Below, piece after piece: positions 53,815-64,000 of a DNA stretch of 64,000 nt. Each line of letters opens with the position of its first letter. Positions within the stretch are counted from its first letter, which is position 1. The stretch lies in NCBI GenBank assembly GCA_977006965.1, contig OZ345377.1:620001-684000 (forward strand), written 5' to 3'. Under the pieces are notes generated by a model that saw only the letters and a program-made list of their open reading frames with translations, ran no database searches and was not told where the DNA came from. Both the position numbers and the translations under genes were made by a program. Origin of the DNA: Phymatolithon calcareum (lineage: Eukaryota; Rhodophyta; Florideophyceae; Hapalidiales).

Positions 53815-55293
53815 TTATAATGAACAATAGTATTGCGTCCGACCTATAAAAATGTCAACTGCTCTGCCCCGAAATGCAATACATGCCTCCGCAATCTTCG
53901 CCGACTTCTTCGCCAAGGACGAGTTTTCCAGAACTAGTTCCTTGAGTGCTGGGCACTGAGAGAAGTCTTGGACAAAGCTGATGATCGCAGCTTCATATAG
54001 TCCTTGGCTGGAAACATGTACCCTCTTCAATCCCTTGTTCGCTTTAGCAATGTCTCGGAACATCCCCGGTATCATTCGGCTTGTGTAAACAGATAGAGTT
54101 TCAATACTAGACAAACGTCGAGCAACGATGTCAAAAGCATTGCCGTTAATGTCGAGGCCCAGGCCACTTATATATAGCGATTTGAGGCATGGCTTGGACG
54201 ATGATAAAAACCTCGACAGAAAACGCACTGATTCTTCTGCATCATAAGCCTTCAGTTTCAGCTCTTCAAGACTGAGGGCAGCTTCCCCTGCTCCTGCCTC
54301 ATAACTGTCTAATCTTGTGTCGATAGTAACAGAACGAAGACGGTCTCTGAATTCTGCGAATATCACGTCATGTCTTTCAGGGACAAAGGAATCAACAACT
54401 AGGTCAGGACATGCATCCAAAATCTTGTTAATTTCAGCACGAGTGGGCAAAACGTTTTCTTCATACAGTGTGAGGAACTTTAACCGAGACCCGAATCCCT
54501 CACAGAAGCGTACGAGTAGGGGACTACGAGCGATCGACCACAAGCCAAACCCAAAAGAGCTCACGTTGACGCAATGGGACACAATCTCGTCACACAGAGT
54601 GTAGCTATAGTCTGGAACATGAATGTCGACCGACATGTGCACTAAAGTTGGTCCAATTGCCCTCCATACTTCGCAGAGTTTTCCCTGAACAACTGAGCAC
54701 CGTAAATCAAACTTCTTGAGCCCACCGCAATGCTCAGCAATTGCGCAAACGCTGTCATCGTCAAGTAGTCCAATGTCAATTGCAAGCTCCCTAAGATTTC
54801 CGCTGCATGCCTCCAGAATCGCCCGAAAACTGTACCGAATGATGGAGGTAACATGCAAGGATTCAAGAGACACGCAAGTCTCAGCAATTCTGAGATGCTC
54901 ATTCGGCGAAATGGCAGATACTAAGAATCTTATTTCCCGCAGGGTTGGCGAAAGTTCTTCAAGCAAGTCCTCGAACATTGTCCGTCCGTCACAGTCTTTG
55001 TCGTCAACATGTAGAGCGGACGAATTGCTCGTCTTTCTGCGCGTGCTGACGCAGAGGAATTCGTTTCGCGCAAACTCGGAGAGCGGTCCGCCAATTCGTA
55101 GCACGCTGAGGGCATCGACTGGGGAAACCTCAGATTGCCACAATGCGCTCCGCGGTCGGGCGCTAAGATGGCGAAGGACATGCAGAAGCTCCTCCTCGTG
55201 GAGAAGATGGAAAAAGGATTTCTGGCCATGGTCTACGTCGCGGAGAGGACAGTAGAATGCAGTTTTGTAACCCGGTTGCCCAATTCGCTTCAT
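53815..55293 (-). CDS. F-box-like leucine-rich-repeat protein, family member 3 (intact)
   Basis: 492 aa from ATG 55293, the same length as member 1 but on the opposite strand. N-terminal motif FHLLHEEELLHVLRHLSARPR, then VDALSVLRIGGPLSEFARNEF. LRR-type units follow, such as LREIRFLV, LESLHVTS, LRELAIDI, LKKFDLRC, LKFLTLYE, LEELKLKA and LKSLYISG. The C-terminal block VSFVQDFSQC is slightly altered (ISFVQDFSQC), and the end is RAVDIFIGRTQYYC. It has a longer N-terminal leader (about 28 residues) than the others. It is the most diverged intact member by eye. Opposite orientation plus transposons between the two clusters suggests rearrangement rather than simple tandem duplication. Confidence 0.75.
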   Translation of the reverse strand: MKRIGQPGYKTAFYCPLRDVDHGQKSFFHLLHEEELLHVLRHLSARPRSALWQSEVSPVDALSVLRIGGPLSEFARNEFLCVSTRRKTSNSSALHVDDKDCDGRTMFEDLLEELSPTLREIRFLVSAISPNEHLRIAETCVSLESLHVTSIIRYSFRAILEACSGNLRELAIDIGLLDDDSVCAIAEHCGGLKKFDLRCSVVQGKLCEVWRAIGPTLVHMSVDIHVPDYSYTLCDEIVSHCVNVSSFGFGLWSIARSPLLVRFCEGFGSRLKFLTLYEENVLPTRAEINKILDACPDLVVDSFVPERHDVIFAEFRDRLRSVTIDTRLDSYEAGAGEAALSLEELKLKAYDAEESVRFLSRFLSSSKPCLKSLYISGLGLDINGNAFDIVARRLSSIETLSVYTSRMIPGMFRDIAKANKGLKRVHVSSQGLYEAAIISFVQDFSQCPALKELVLENSSLAKKSAKIAEACIAFRGRAVDIFIGRTQYYCSL

Positions 55294-57469
55294 TTTGCTT
55301 GATGACAGATTTCAGGATCAAGCTATGCGTAGAGAGGGCCTACCTTCCCAATTACCTCTGAGTTTTGCACCCGAAAATACTTTTCAACTTTGGGAAACGA
55401 GTAACTTGAGGTAAGTGCCACGTGTTAGAATTCCCTGATATCGGATTAAAAAATGACAGCTTGTTTTGAAAGTTGCCAAACTGTTTTCAACTTTCATGTG
55501 AAGTTTGGATAACAAATTTTTGTTCTATCTTGCCCGTTCCCCGTGTCCGTCTCTGGCGTGGACGACACGCATGTGCAAGCTCGTACTCAAGATGTCGCCA
55601 GTCCGGTTGACAATTAGCGCCCTGTTGGTCCATACAGAGCTGGAAAAACCTCGGTAATATGCCGCGCACAAAGTTATCGTCTCCAGCATGCGCACAGTTG
55701 CCAATGCCGAGGTGCTTCTACCATCGTTAGTCATGTCGAAACATGCCACAGGAGTCTCAAAAACAGATCGTTCGGAGCCTTTGTTGTTGATGAATGAACC
55801 TACTTTCCTTATCAATTTCTGATCCACCGTTTATGGACTTGTAAGGCCAACTAGTGTCGTGCGTGCCATTACCCCGCAGTTATGGGCGAAGTATGAGCGT
55901 TCACCTGAACTCTTTTTTTCTGCAAGCAGTTGCTTGCTCTGCTCACTGCGTTTAGCTCGGAGACGAGAACAGACCGTAATGTTCACGGGGCCTCGTCATC
56001 TTGATGCGCGACGGGTGACAATAGAGCGTTCTCGGGCAGAAAAATTCGCCCTAGGACAATAATCGAAATGTTCCAGCGTCGTTGCGGGAAACTCTTCGCA
56101 ACGCCTGATCCGAAAAATGGACTGCAATGGCTTATCCAAAGTAATGGCGGACGTTTTACGTCTAGCTTTGCCGGTTTGTATCGGTGTGCAGTTTGATTGG
56201 CTTCGAATGCATTCTTATGGCTGCAACTTAATGTGGTGGATTGGACGTCCTGGCGCTATGTGTTTCTTTTGCGAAGTGTGGATATCACAAGGTTTGAATG
56301 TTCTTCACTGACGAGATACCCCATGCTTGATATTACTGCTCTCTGCGATATGGAAAAGAATGCTTTGCGAACATGGGTGCAGAATTGGCAGCGATTAACT
56401 GTACGGCAAATTGGAACATACTCGCCTAATTTACCGTCTTCGTTGTGCTATTCGTCGAAGTCCTCAATTTTTCTTTCCCATTCACTCGAATGCAAGAAAG
56501 GATGAGTGTGTGAGAGAACGACGTACATTAGGGCAAACACGCCAGGCGTAGCGTGCTCAACTCTCTCCACAACAGCATGTTCACCGGGTGTCACCGCAGC
56601 AGAATTCGCCATTGTTCTCATATTCAAGGCATTGTTTTTGACAGGGGCGCAGTGGAATGGTCAAGTTCCGATCGTATGAGCTACCTGTGCCGCGGGTCGA
56701 TTTTTGTTCGGCCTGTGGCGGATTGTTAGCGATGTGTTGAGATGCGCACGGCATACTCGGAGAAGCATTTGTTCTCCACGAATCAATCCGATATCTTTCT
56801 GGTCATAGCAATAGCAAATGTGGTGAACCGGGCGGACGACATCGTAGGCCGAAAGGCAAGCCAGTGCATGGGATGTCTCCAGGGGGTTTAAACCCTTGTT
56901 CGCATAACCACAGTTACGGCATTCCATGGAGTTGTGGGTATATGAACGAATGCGCCCACGTCCAAGAAAAATTGCTTCCAATGTGCGCCTTAACTTACCG
57001 GCCTGATGTGGGGAAGTTATAGGTTCTTCGGGATGGACCAGGAAGTCAATATCTGTAGATCAGGCTCTGGTCCATAGATGGCATCGGATATGTTCCCACT
57101 TCCCGTGTTCGAATTGGTGGCCCAAGTGCTGCTCTTCGGCAGCTGGCGGGCCTGACTTGCATTCCAAATATTCGGGCACAGAAACATGCACTACCACCTG
57201 ACTGCAGACCACGTACTGTTCGTAAGGATGTGGCAAATACATGAACGCACCTGTAATTGAAAATTAAAGATATGTAATAGGGAACAAGTCTTGAACAGTC
57301 TCAGTCGCGCGTATTCTTTCAAGCTTGTTTTGCATTCCCCTAACACACATGCTCGAATCGGGTGAAACACTAACGTCGTATTCGCGTATATCATTCGTTG
57401 AGCAGTGTGCTCTCCGCCCTTGTCTTATCTCTTTGCCGCCGTACGGAAGCAACTAAATTCATTGTGGAC
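55294..57469. other. Intergenic stretch between LRR genes
   Basis: No supported gene. Several short ORFs on both strands start without ATG and have no features. Confidence 0.5.
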
Positions 57470-58923
57470 ATGAGTTGCGACAATTCTTACCTAGACAGAC
57501 TTCACGAGGCAGAGCTTCAGAACATCCTTTGTCACCTAAGCGCAAGACCTCGGAGCTCGCGCTGGCACTGGGAAGTTGCGCCAGCGATGCCCTATGCGTT
57601 CTGCAAAGTGTTGATGCTCTCACCGCCTGTGCGAAAAAGGAGTTCGTCCATCTAAGCACGTTGAAGAGATTAACCAAAAAACGTGCGTTATTTGTGGACC
57701 TAGTTGAAGCAGAGAACGGCCCTGTGCTTTTCGAAAACCTTCTTGCTGAAGTCGCACCTACCCTGCAGGGACTGTACATCAATTGTTCTGCCCTATGTCG
57801 GCAAATAAGTATTTCGAAGTCATTGTCCATCTTTTTGTCTCTTCGGTGTCTGCATGTTGACGGTCAGCTCGATGAGTGCGACTTCCACGGGATTCTCGAA
57901 GCTAGTAGCGGCAACCTTCGCGACCTGACGATTACTGGCTGGTTACTTGGAGCGGACAGTGTAAACGCCATTGCCGAACACTGCGCAGGCCTCATAAAGC
58001 TTGACATGCAATACGAGCGCGTCGCCGGTGATCTTCGAGCAGTTTGGAAGGCTATTGGTTTGACTTTGGAAAACTTGTCCATATACATGGGAGCGCTAGA
58101 CGTTATCAATGGACTGAGTTTAATGGACGAGATTGCATTCCATTGCGTCAAAGTAAGTTCGTTTGGATATGGCAGTTGGAGTAACGGGCACGCGTCGCTT
58201 ATCGTTCGCCTTTGTGAGAAGCTCGGATCGCAGCTTAAATATCTCAAGTATCACACACCTGGTCTCTGTCCTTCTAGCGAAGATATTGATATTATTTTGA
58301 GCTCCTGTCCAGACCTTATTGTGTCTGCGTATGTCAGTCATGAAAAAGGGGAGAAACTCGAATTTTTCAAAGACCGAATCCGTGCCGTTGATATCCGGGA
58401 AGAACTGAGTGGTGACGTTGAAAACGTCGGCAAGGCCGTGCCCAGTCTGGAAAAGCTGACGCTGTATCTCTACCATGCAGAAAAATCAGTCCAGTTTTTG
58501 TCCAAGTTCTTGTCATCTCCAAAACCATATCTCCGGTCTCTGCATGTCGGTACCGGCTGGCGTTTGAACAGCGAAGGCAACCCCTTGGATACTATTGCGC
58601 GGCTTGTTACGAGTATTGAGACACTATCAGTTGATACGTGGAGACTTGCGGTGGGTGTGTTTCGAAACTTCGCCAAAGCCAATCGAAGACTGAAGAGCGT
58701 TTGTATTACCTGCACTTCCACTAATGAACAGTTTGATGAACTGGAAGAAGAAACAGCGGCAGTGAGCTTTGCTCAAGACTTTTTGCAATGCCAACTTCTA
58801 GCGGAACTTGTGCTGTACAGCAAAGCTTTACCGAAAGAGTCGACAAACATTGAAGAGGCATGTGCCTCATTTCGTGGAAGAAAGGTTGACAACTTCATAG
58901 GTGGTCGACAGTACATTTGTTGA
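57470..58923 (+). pseudogene. F-box-like LRR protein, family member 4 (one frameshift)
   Basis: From ATG 57470 the frame encodes the family N-terminus (YLDRLHEAELQNILCHLSAR, then EVAP). Near 57585-57590 it must shift by one base to continue as SDALCVLQSVDALTACAKKEF. From there it is open to the stop at 58923, with all LRR units (LQGLYINC, LRCLHVDG, LRDLTITG, LIKLDMQY, LENLSIYM, LEKLTLYL, LRSLHVGT) and the C-terminal signature RKVDNFIGGRQY. An ATG at 57475 in the second frame would avoid the shift but replace the conserved N-terminal motif with unrelated residues. With only one lesion, a sequencing error or a very recent pseudogene are equally possible. Confidence 0.7.
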
Positions 58924-60092
58924 AATGCAGATTGAGTAGTGTCCCAGCGATAATCGCAGCGCATTGTAGCACACCCTTATCATATGGTGATACACGGGCA
59001 CTAGAAGGTGGGGAAATAAGGATCTAGGAGGTTGCAAATCACCAAAAGAACGCCTGCTTTGGTCACCTGCGGAAAGCAGCCATGCTTCTCCAAGGTGAGT
59101 CTTTGGGAGCTTTTAAAATAAAATCATCAAACATCCCCTCCTACGGTGAAATCATTGATGAGGTGGATAGTTTTGGAGTACAGGTACCTGCACATTGTTC
59201 ACTTCTCGACGGCGCTTCTCTCGGCGAACCGGAAGCTTCTATGGTATAGCATAGTCCTACTTTAAACCAACATGTTCTTGGCATACCGAAGGAATTTCAG
59301 AGCTGGTATGAAATCAATAATAAACAAGTTCGCTGGTTCAAAAAGTCCCGAATATAGTGCAAGCAAAATTAACAACGTTTGCAGTCAATGTAGACAATCA
59401 GCAGTAAAGTTTGACTGTCAATATGTACATCTAGCTACCGATGATAGCTGGAAGACACATTGCCGACGAGCGTTGAAATCCTTTAGTTGACGTTGGGATG
59501 TGCAACAGAGATCAGCACAGGAGTGTCGAAGACACATCCGCCGAATCGACAAGTTACGCTCGGTGCGCCAGATATTGAACCAGATATCCAAGACGCAATT
59601 CAGAGATGGAATGGAGAAAACTTAGGCTTAGACTCAGGGTGCTTAAACTCAGTACACATTTCAATGGAACAGTACTCCCACTACCGTTTATCTATTACAA
59701 TTCGCGCTAAATCGTTGTTTAACTAGTGTTATCTCAGAGAATTGCCACAAGGCCAAATGCTGAACGGCTTGTGCCGAGTAATCAAAAATAGCATCATGGG
59801 TACCCAGTCCCTTCATGATGAAGGGACTTGGTACCCAAAACAAAGTACTCGAATGCGCCAATATTGCCCCATCAGTTTACTCCTTCCATCGGTAATTCAA
59901 GTTTCTCTAGTTGCTGACGGATAACAAAAAGGACCACAAAGATTAAAACAATATGGACCATTCTGTTTATCTATTAGCACGGCTCGCATTGCCCTGCGCT
60001 TCCCAAAATCGATTTACAGTTCTCTCAATTGTCAGGGGTCTTTCTGAGTCATTGGGGATACTCGCGTTTTCCTACTGCCACGCCTAAAAGTC
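58924..60092. other. Spacer between LRR members 4 and 5
   Basis: No supported gene; contains the hairpin at 59797-59837. Confidence 0.5.
59797..59837. repeat. Inverted repeat, 20-bp arms, 1 mismatch, 1-nt loop
   Basis: Arms 59797-59816 and 59818-59837, with one C/A difference near position 59804. Confidence 0.95.
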
Positions 60093-61559
60093 ATGGAGCA
60101 AAACAACCCGCATGCAGGTAATTCAACACAATCGTACCTTAACACTCTTCCCGATGCCGAGCTCAATCATATTCTTCGGCAGCTCAGCGATCGCCCGCGC
60201 AATGCCAACTGGCATGGCGAAGTTGCCCCATCAGACGTTATGAACGTTCTGCAACTTGGGGGACCCCTCGCCGTGTGCGCAAAACAAGAGTTTTGCCGTC
60301 TCAGCGTTTGGAAGAGGGTGTCCGACAAGCCTGCTTTACTTGTGAAATGGAAAAGCAATGAAGGGATAGCGCTTTTCAGAGACCTGCTTGCCGAGCTCGC
60401 ATCAACGCTGCACGGATTGTACATCAACTGCTCCGCGGCGTCTCGAAAAATCAGTGTGGCGGACTCATTGAACCGATGTGCGCAGCTTCGGAGTTTGCAT
60501 GTTCACGACTTATTCGACTCGTGTTATTTACGAGGCATTCTAGAAGCATGCAGCGGAAATTTGCGTGAATTGGGCATAACTGGCGGCTTTCTGGGGGCTG
60601 ACAACGCGAACGCCATTGCTGAGCATTGCACGGGGCTTGAAATGTTTGAAATGCAATACGATCGCGTTGACGGCGACATAAGCGCAGTATGGAAGACCGT
60701 TGGGCCGACTTTGGTACACATGTCGTTCTGCATTGATTTGCTTGATAGCAGCAACGGATTGGGTTTGATTGACAAAATTACGCTCCACTGCTTGAAAGTA
60801 AGCTCTGTTGGGTACGGGAGTTGGAACATCGATCAAGCACCTCTTCTAGTCCGTCTTTGTGAGAAGTTGGGAAGTCAGGTAAAATTTCTCAAGTTTCATA
60901 CACCTGGGTTATTACCTTCGGAGGAGCAGATCGGCAGGATTCTAGACTCATGTCCTGACCTCCTCGTCGATGCTTTTGTACCTCACGACCAAGGCGATAT
61001 TCTTTGTCGTTTTAGAGATCGAGTTAGTTCCGTTCACATCAAAAGAAAACTTAACGGTAATGTAGAACAAGTTGGAAGCGCTCTTTGCAGTCTGCAAAAA
61101 CTGAGATTGAACGTCTTCGAAACAGAAGAATCCATGCATTTTCTGACAAGATTCCTGTCCTCACCGAAGACGCACCTCAAATATCTTTGCATTGAAGGGC
61201 TGGGTTTGCGCTTCGACCTGAATTCGAATGCATTGGCTGGAGTTGCCAGTCTTGTCACTAGCCTTGAAGAACTGTCTGTCACCGTAAGGAGAATTGTACC
61301 CGGAGTTTTCCGAAACATCGCGAAGTCAAATCAGAGACTGAAACGAGATTTTGTTTCCTGCACATCGTACAGACAGCATGATGAAGAAAACGGAGCAGTC
61401 AGCTTCGTTGAAGACTTTTCGCAATGTCCACTACTCAACGAGCTTGTGCTTCACAGCAAGGCATTAGCGACGGGATCGACCAGAATCGCGGAGGCATGTG
61501 CAGGGCTTCGGCGTAGAAGAGTTGACATTTTCATTGGTGGGAGGCAGTATGTTTGTTGA
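60093..61559 (+). CDS. F-box-like leucine-rich-repeat protein, family member 5 (intact)
   Basis: 488 aa from ATG 60093. N-terminal motif YLNTLPDAELNHILRQLSDR, which is the closest of the family to a canonical F-box opening (LPDxxLxxIL). VMNVLQLGGPLAVCAKQEF follows. LRR units include LHGLYINC, LRSLHVHD, LRELGITG, LEMFEMQY, LVHMSFCI, LQKLRLNV and LKYLCIEG. The last 60 residues hold VSFVEDFSQC, LNELVL and RRVDIFIGGRQY. It is head-to-tail with member 4, 1.2 kb away. A possible role is in substrate recognition for ubiquitin ligation or as a recognition receptor; neither is shown. No signal peptide or membrane segment, so probably intracellular. Confidence 0.78.
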   Translation: MEQNNPHAGNSTQSYLNTLPDAELNHILRQLSDRPRNANWHGEVAPSDVMNVLQLGGPLAVCAKQEFCRLSVWKRVSDKPALLVKWKSNEGIALFRDLLAELASTLHGLYINCSAASRKISVADSLNRCAQLRSLHVHDLFDSCYLRGILEACSGNLRELGITGGFLGADNANAIAEHCTGLEMFEMQYDRVDGDISAVWKTVGPTLVHMSFCIDLLDSSNGLGLIDKITLHCLKVSSVGYGSWNIDQAPLLVRLCEKLGSQVKFLKFHTPGLLPSEEQIGRILDSCPDLLVDAFVPHDQGDILCRFRDRVSSVHIKRKLNGNVEQVGSALCSLQKLRLNVFETEESMHFLTRFLSSPKTHLKYLCIEGLGLRFDLNSNALAGVASLVTSLEELSVTVRRIVPGVFRNIAKSNQRLKRDFVSCTSYRQHDEENGAVSFVEDFSQCPLLNELVLHSKALATGSTRIAEACAGLRRRRVDIFIGGRQYVC

Positions 61560-62066
61560 TCGGGGCAACAATTAGAATCTTATTTAGGGCGCTCAAGAAA
61601 ACTTGTCCATGACGAACGACCTCGATATTCATGTACTTCTCTCTGTCACATGTTCAAAGATTTTTCTCATGGTGTTCTAATTTTATTGATTGCTTCTCGC
61701 TTTCTATGACTTCGTCTCTTGGTTTCAACAGTAAAGAAAACAGTGCTAGAAGCTTCAGTCGATGTTTATGGATAGAGGAACGATATTCTGACTAAGGATT
61801 ATGGCAAAAAAGGTTTCCAATATGGAGTTAATAGATCGCGAAGGTGCAAAAGCGGCTAGGGACCCGAGGGAGCCTTCGAGGGACCGATATCTCTCCCCGT
61901 ATAACAAACTGTGGCACATTCCATTTTGGATACGTGCTCATAATAATGTTGCATGACAATTAATTTACCTACAGAAATAGATATAATTTTAATCATGAAA
62001 TTATATGCGATCTATCTGAACATCGTGATCGAAGGTGTAGTGCATGGTGGAAGATGGCGAATGTAA

Positions 62067-62179
62067 TGACTATCATTGACCCTCTCGACTAGTTGAGATA
62101 TACTAATCATTTGATATTCCACTGTTGAATATCAAATGACTAGTATATCTCAACTAGTCGAGAGGATCAATGATAGTCA
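62067..62179. repeat. Long inverted repeat, 53-bp arms, 2 mismatches, 7-nt loop
   Basis: Arms 62067-62119 and 62127-62179. Both mismatches are of the kind left by single transitions (a CC/TC and an AA/AG difference between arms). This is the longest hairpin in the window. Confidence 0.97.
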
Positions 62180-62792
62180 GAACAGACTCCAATAAAAGTA
62201 GAACTTGATGTTAAACATAGTTTAGGTAGCCATCTCTCCAGCTATTCCACATCTAGTGCTAAAAGTTAGTTCTCCCAGGTCCACAGCGTACTATCGTAGG
62301 CAAGTATTCCGACACGAACCTTCTGGGGATTTCCATCATAGAGCTCCCGAATTTAAATGCAAGCTATAACTGGCTTATCGACTGATTACAAACCGAATTT
62401 CGTGTTAACTTTCTAGAAACGTGCAGCTCCCATTTTAGCTGCTGTTTAGTACCTTTTGCGTGCGCTCTCCTGGTAGCCTCTCTGCTCCATTTCCTTGTGC
62501 CATGAAATATTCCTACTGTGGATGCTTATTTATGAATGCCACCAGGCGAACACAAGAAGCTCGGTGTAGCGCCCGCTGTTATGTCGCTGTCCCAAGGCGG
62601 TCTCTTTTTCCTTTCGCGACTGTACGCGGCGCAGTGGACGTCCGTTCGACTAGTCTCCACGCTTATTCTTCTTCGTTTCCTCGAAGGCCCGCGCTCGTGT
62701 TCGTCCACAAGATCGCTGGAGTTACCGTATGGAAATCTTCACCGTTTTGTGTTGCAAGTTGCGCTTATCATCTGGACCTAAGTGCTCCTCAC

Positions 62793-63040
62793 GTCGAGCT
62801 TCCGAGGCCCTATTCGGCGTAGCCTCGCCCTCGTATCTCATTCATGTGACCGCTTGTGTTCCCGCAAAGCTGTGGAGTGTCCTCCGTGACCTGCATTACC
62901 GACTTCGCCCTGGTTCAAGTCGCGTCTATCTCTATTCACCCTCATCTACCTCGTCAAGCTTCTGAAGCCCTCTTCGGCGTAGCCTTGCGCTCGTTTTCTA
63001 CGTTCGCGACCGCTTGCGTTCCCGCAAAGCCATGGAGTAC
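62793..63040 (+). repeat. Duplicated ~90-bp block, period ~153 bp
   Basis: Blocks starting GTCGAGCTTCCGAGGCCCT (62793) and GTCAAGCTTCTGAAGCCCT (about 62946) share TTCGGCGTAGCCT, GACCGCTTG and GTTCCCGCAAAGC. Both can encode ASEALFGVA and TACVPAK in their frames, so a decayed repetitive gene is possible. Confidence 0.75.
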
Positions 63041-64000
63041 TACGATGGTGGACGCCTATTTTTTCCGCTGGTCTGAGGGTTTTGGTTGCTTGTCTTTCTT
63101 TCCTCCTATTTTGTCTTGCCTCTCCCGCTCTTTTCTTCTCTCTCCTCTCTTGGGCTTTTCTCTCACATGTGGCGTCGGGTTCTTTGGAGCCTGGCGCTAC
63201 ACTCGGCAACTTGCCGAACCTCCGTCACCACGAATCGGCAAAGTCGCTAAAGCGAGCGCATGAAGAAATTGCTTCTTGTTTGCTCCCATCACAATTCGGC
63301 TTTTGGAGGGGGCTGTCCTCACAGCCTATTTCAAGACCATCGGAGCCGGCGTTGAAGTGTTTTGGAGTACGTGCACCGTTGAACACGGTAAGATTAAACA
63401 AGAGTGCAGTTTGTGCGTTTGAGTGATTTGTCATTGATGGCGATTACAAAGAGCGATATTTTATTACTGAGTCGCACATGAAGTCATATATTCTTGGCAA
63501 TCAAGAACGATGCTCTCAGAAAATGGCTCAGCTAAAGAGAGTGCTTTGCAGAAACTCTATAGCAAGAATTGCAGTTCCCGATCAAGACACTGTGCTTTTT
63601 TACCATTCAACTGCATTGTTATTTTAAAAAAACGATTGTTAAGCATATTGATCAATCCATGTTTAGGAATTGCGAACACTAGCCCGAAATTAAGCTTCAA
63701 ATAAAAACCCATGAAGAAAAACTCGCTGAATCAAGAGTATGTACGTCTTTACCGGCATTAGTTCTTGCTTATCCGAAACACTCATGTAGCTTGCAGAGAA
63801 TTCTAACACGTGATGCTGATTAGTAAACAGTGCATGTTCGGGAACCTCAATTCCAGGGGTACAATTTCCAAAAAGCTCTTTCTTGGGCTAATCCATTTTG
63901 AACTGAGAGCAACGTTCTCGATCGTGAAGAAAATACGACCTCAAGCGCTGCTCTGTATTGTAATATCGCGCTCTGTAATCGCCATCGAGACAAATCACGC

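Larger units (their letters stand above)
61560..64000. other. Non-coding end of window
   Basis: No supported gene. It contains a 113-bp hairpin (62067-62179) and a short direct duplication (about 62793-63040). Several ORFs at 62.5-63.4 kb are open in different frames of pyrimidine-rich sequence without recognisable domains. Confidence 0.5.

Noticed and set aside
57475-57590. Alternative start of LRR member 4 at ATG 57475
   Set aside because: It would replace the conserved family N-terminus, which is present in the neighbouring frame from ATG 57470, with unrelated residues.
62460-63434. Chain of plus-strand ORFs at the right end
   Set aside because: Different frames, pyrimidine-rich composition and duplicated blocks explain them better than a gene. 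No domain recognised.

Overview
The window looks like nuclear DNA from a compact, intron-poor eukaryote. Long uninterrupted ORFs sit among transposon debris, introns are short with GTAAGT donors, and there are NB-ARC/WD40 proteins, F-box-like LRR proteins and CACTA/hAT/pogo-type DNA transposons. A florideophyte red alga (Chondrus-like) is my best guess, but that is inference. An oomycete or another protist is not excluded. Nothing here looks prokaryotic in layout (no operons, no CRISPR, no rRNA or tRNA I can support).

Layout. 0-10 kb: mostly non-coding, with a small two-segment membrane protein (1500-2141, -), remains of a probable multi-exon membrane protein (2.6-5.0 kb) and a 348-aa multipass membrane protein (7606-8652). 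10.7-14.4 kb: the first two members of a local family of ~490-aa LRR proteins, one intact and one a pseudogene. 14.8-16.9 kb: two intronless bacterial-type genes, a DUF5071 protein and a guanine deaminase. 17.0-18.5 kb: copy 1 of a 1.4-kb dispersed repeat. 19.3-24.4 kb: a two-gene transposon module (a four-exon accessory gene and a 981-aa zinc-finger transposase). 28.4-39.5 kb: two large NLR-like genes (NB-ARC plus WD40) on the same strand, separated by copy 2 of the 1.4-kb repeat, which supplies the stop codon of the first gene. 40.2-42.3 kb: a secreted/membrane protein of unknown family. 43.0-52.6 kb: a transposon graveyard with two back-to-back perfect palindromes, a TIR element, a dead pogo-like element, a dead hAT with its 8-bp target duplication, and one hAT derivative nested inside another, each with a perfect 8-bp target duplication. 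53.8-61.6 kb: three more LRR family members. 61.6-64 kb: non-coding, with a 113-bp hairpin and a short duplication.

Two themes stand out. The first is a recognition-type gene set: an NLR whose ten WD40 repeats are almost identical except at a few residues, a second NLR with ordinary diverged WD40 repeats, and five F-box-like LRR paralogues, two of them broken. This resembles allorecognition/innate-immunity gene evolution in fungi, although no function is shown. The second is a set of at least nine long, perfect or near-perfect inverted repeats (arms 14-53 bp, loops 1-9 nt or none) with unrelated sequences, scattered through non-coding DNA and transposons. I cannot assign these to any standard element class, and they are the best candidate for something undescribed.
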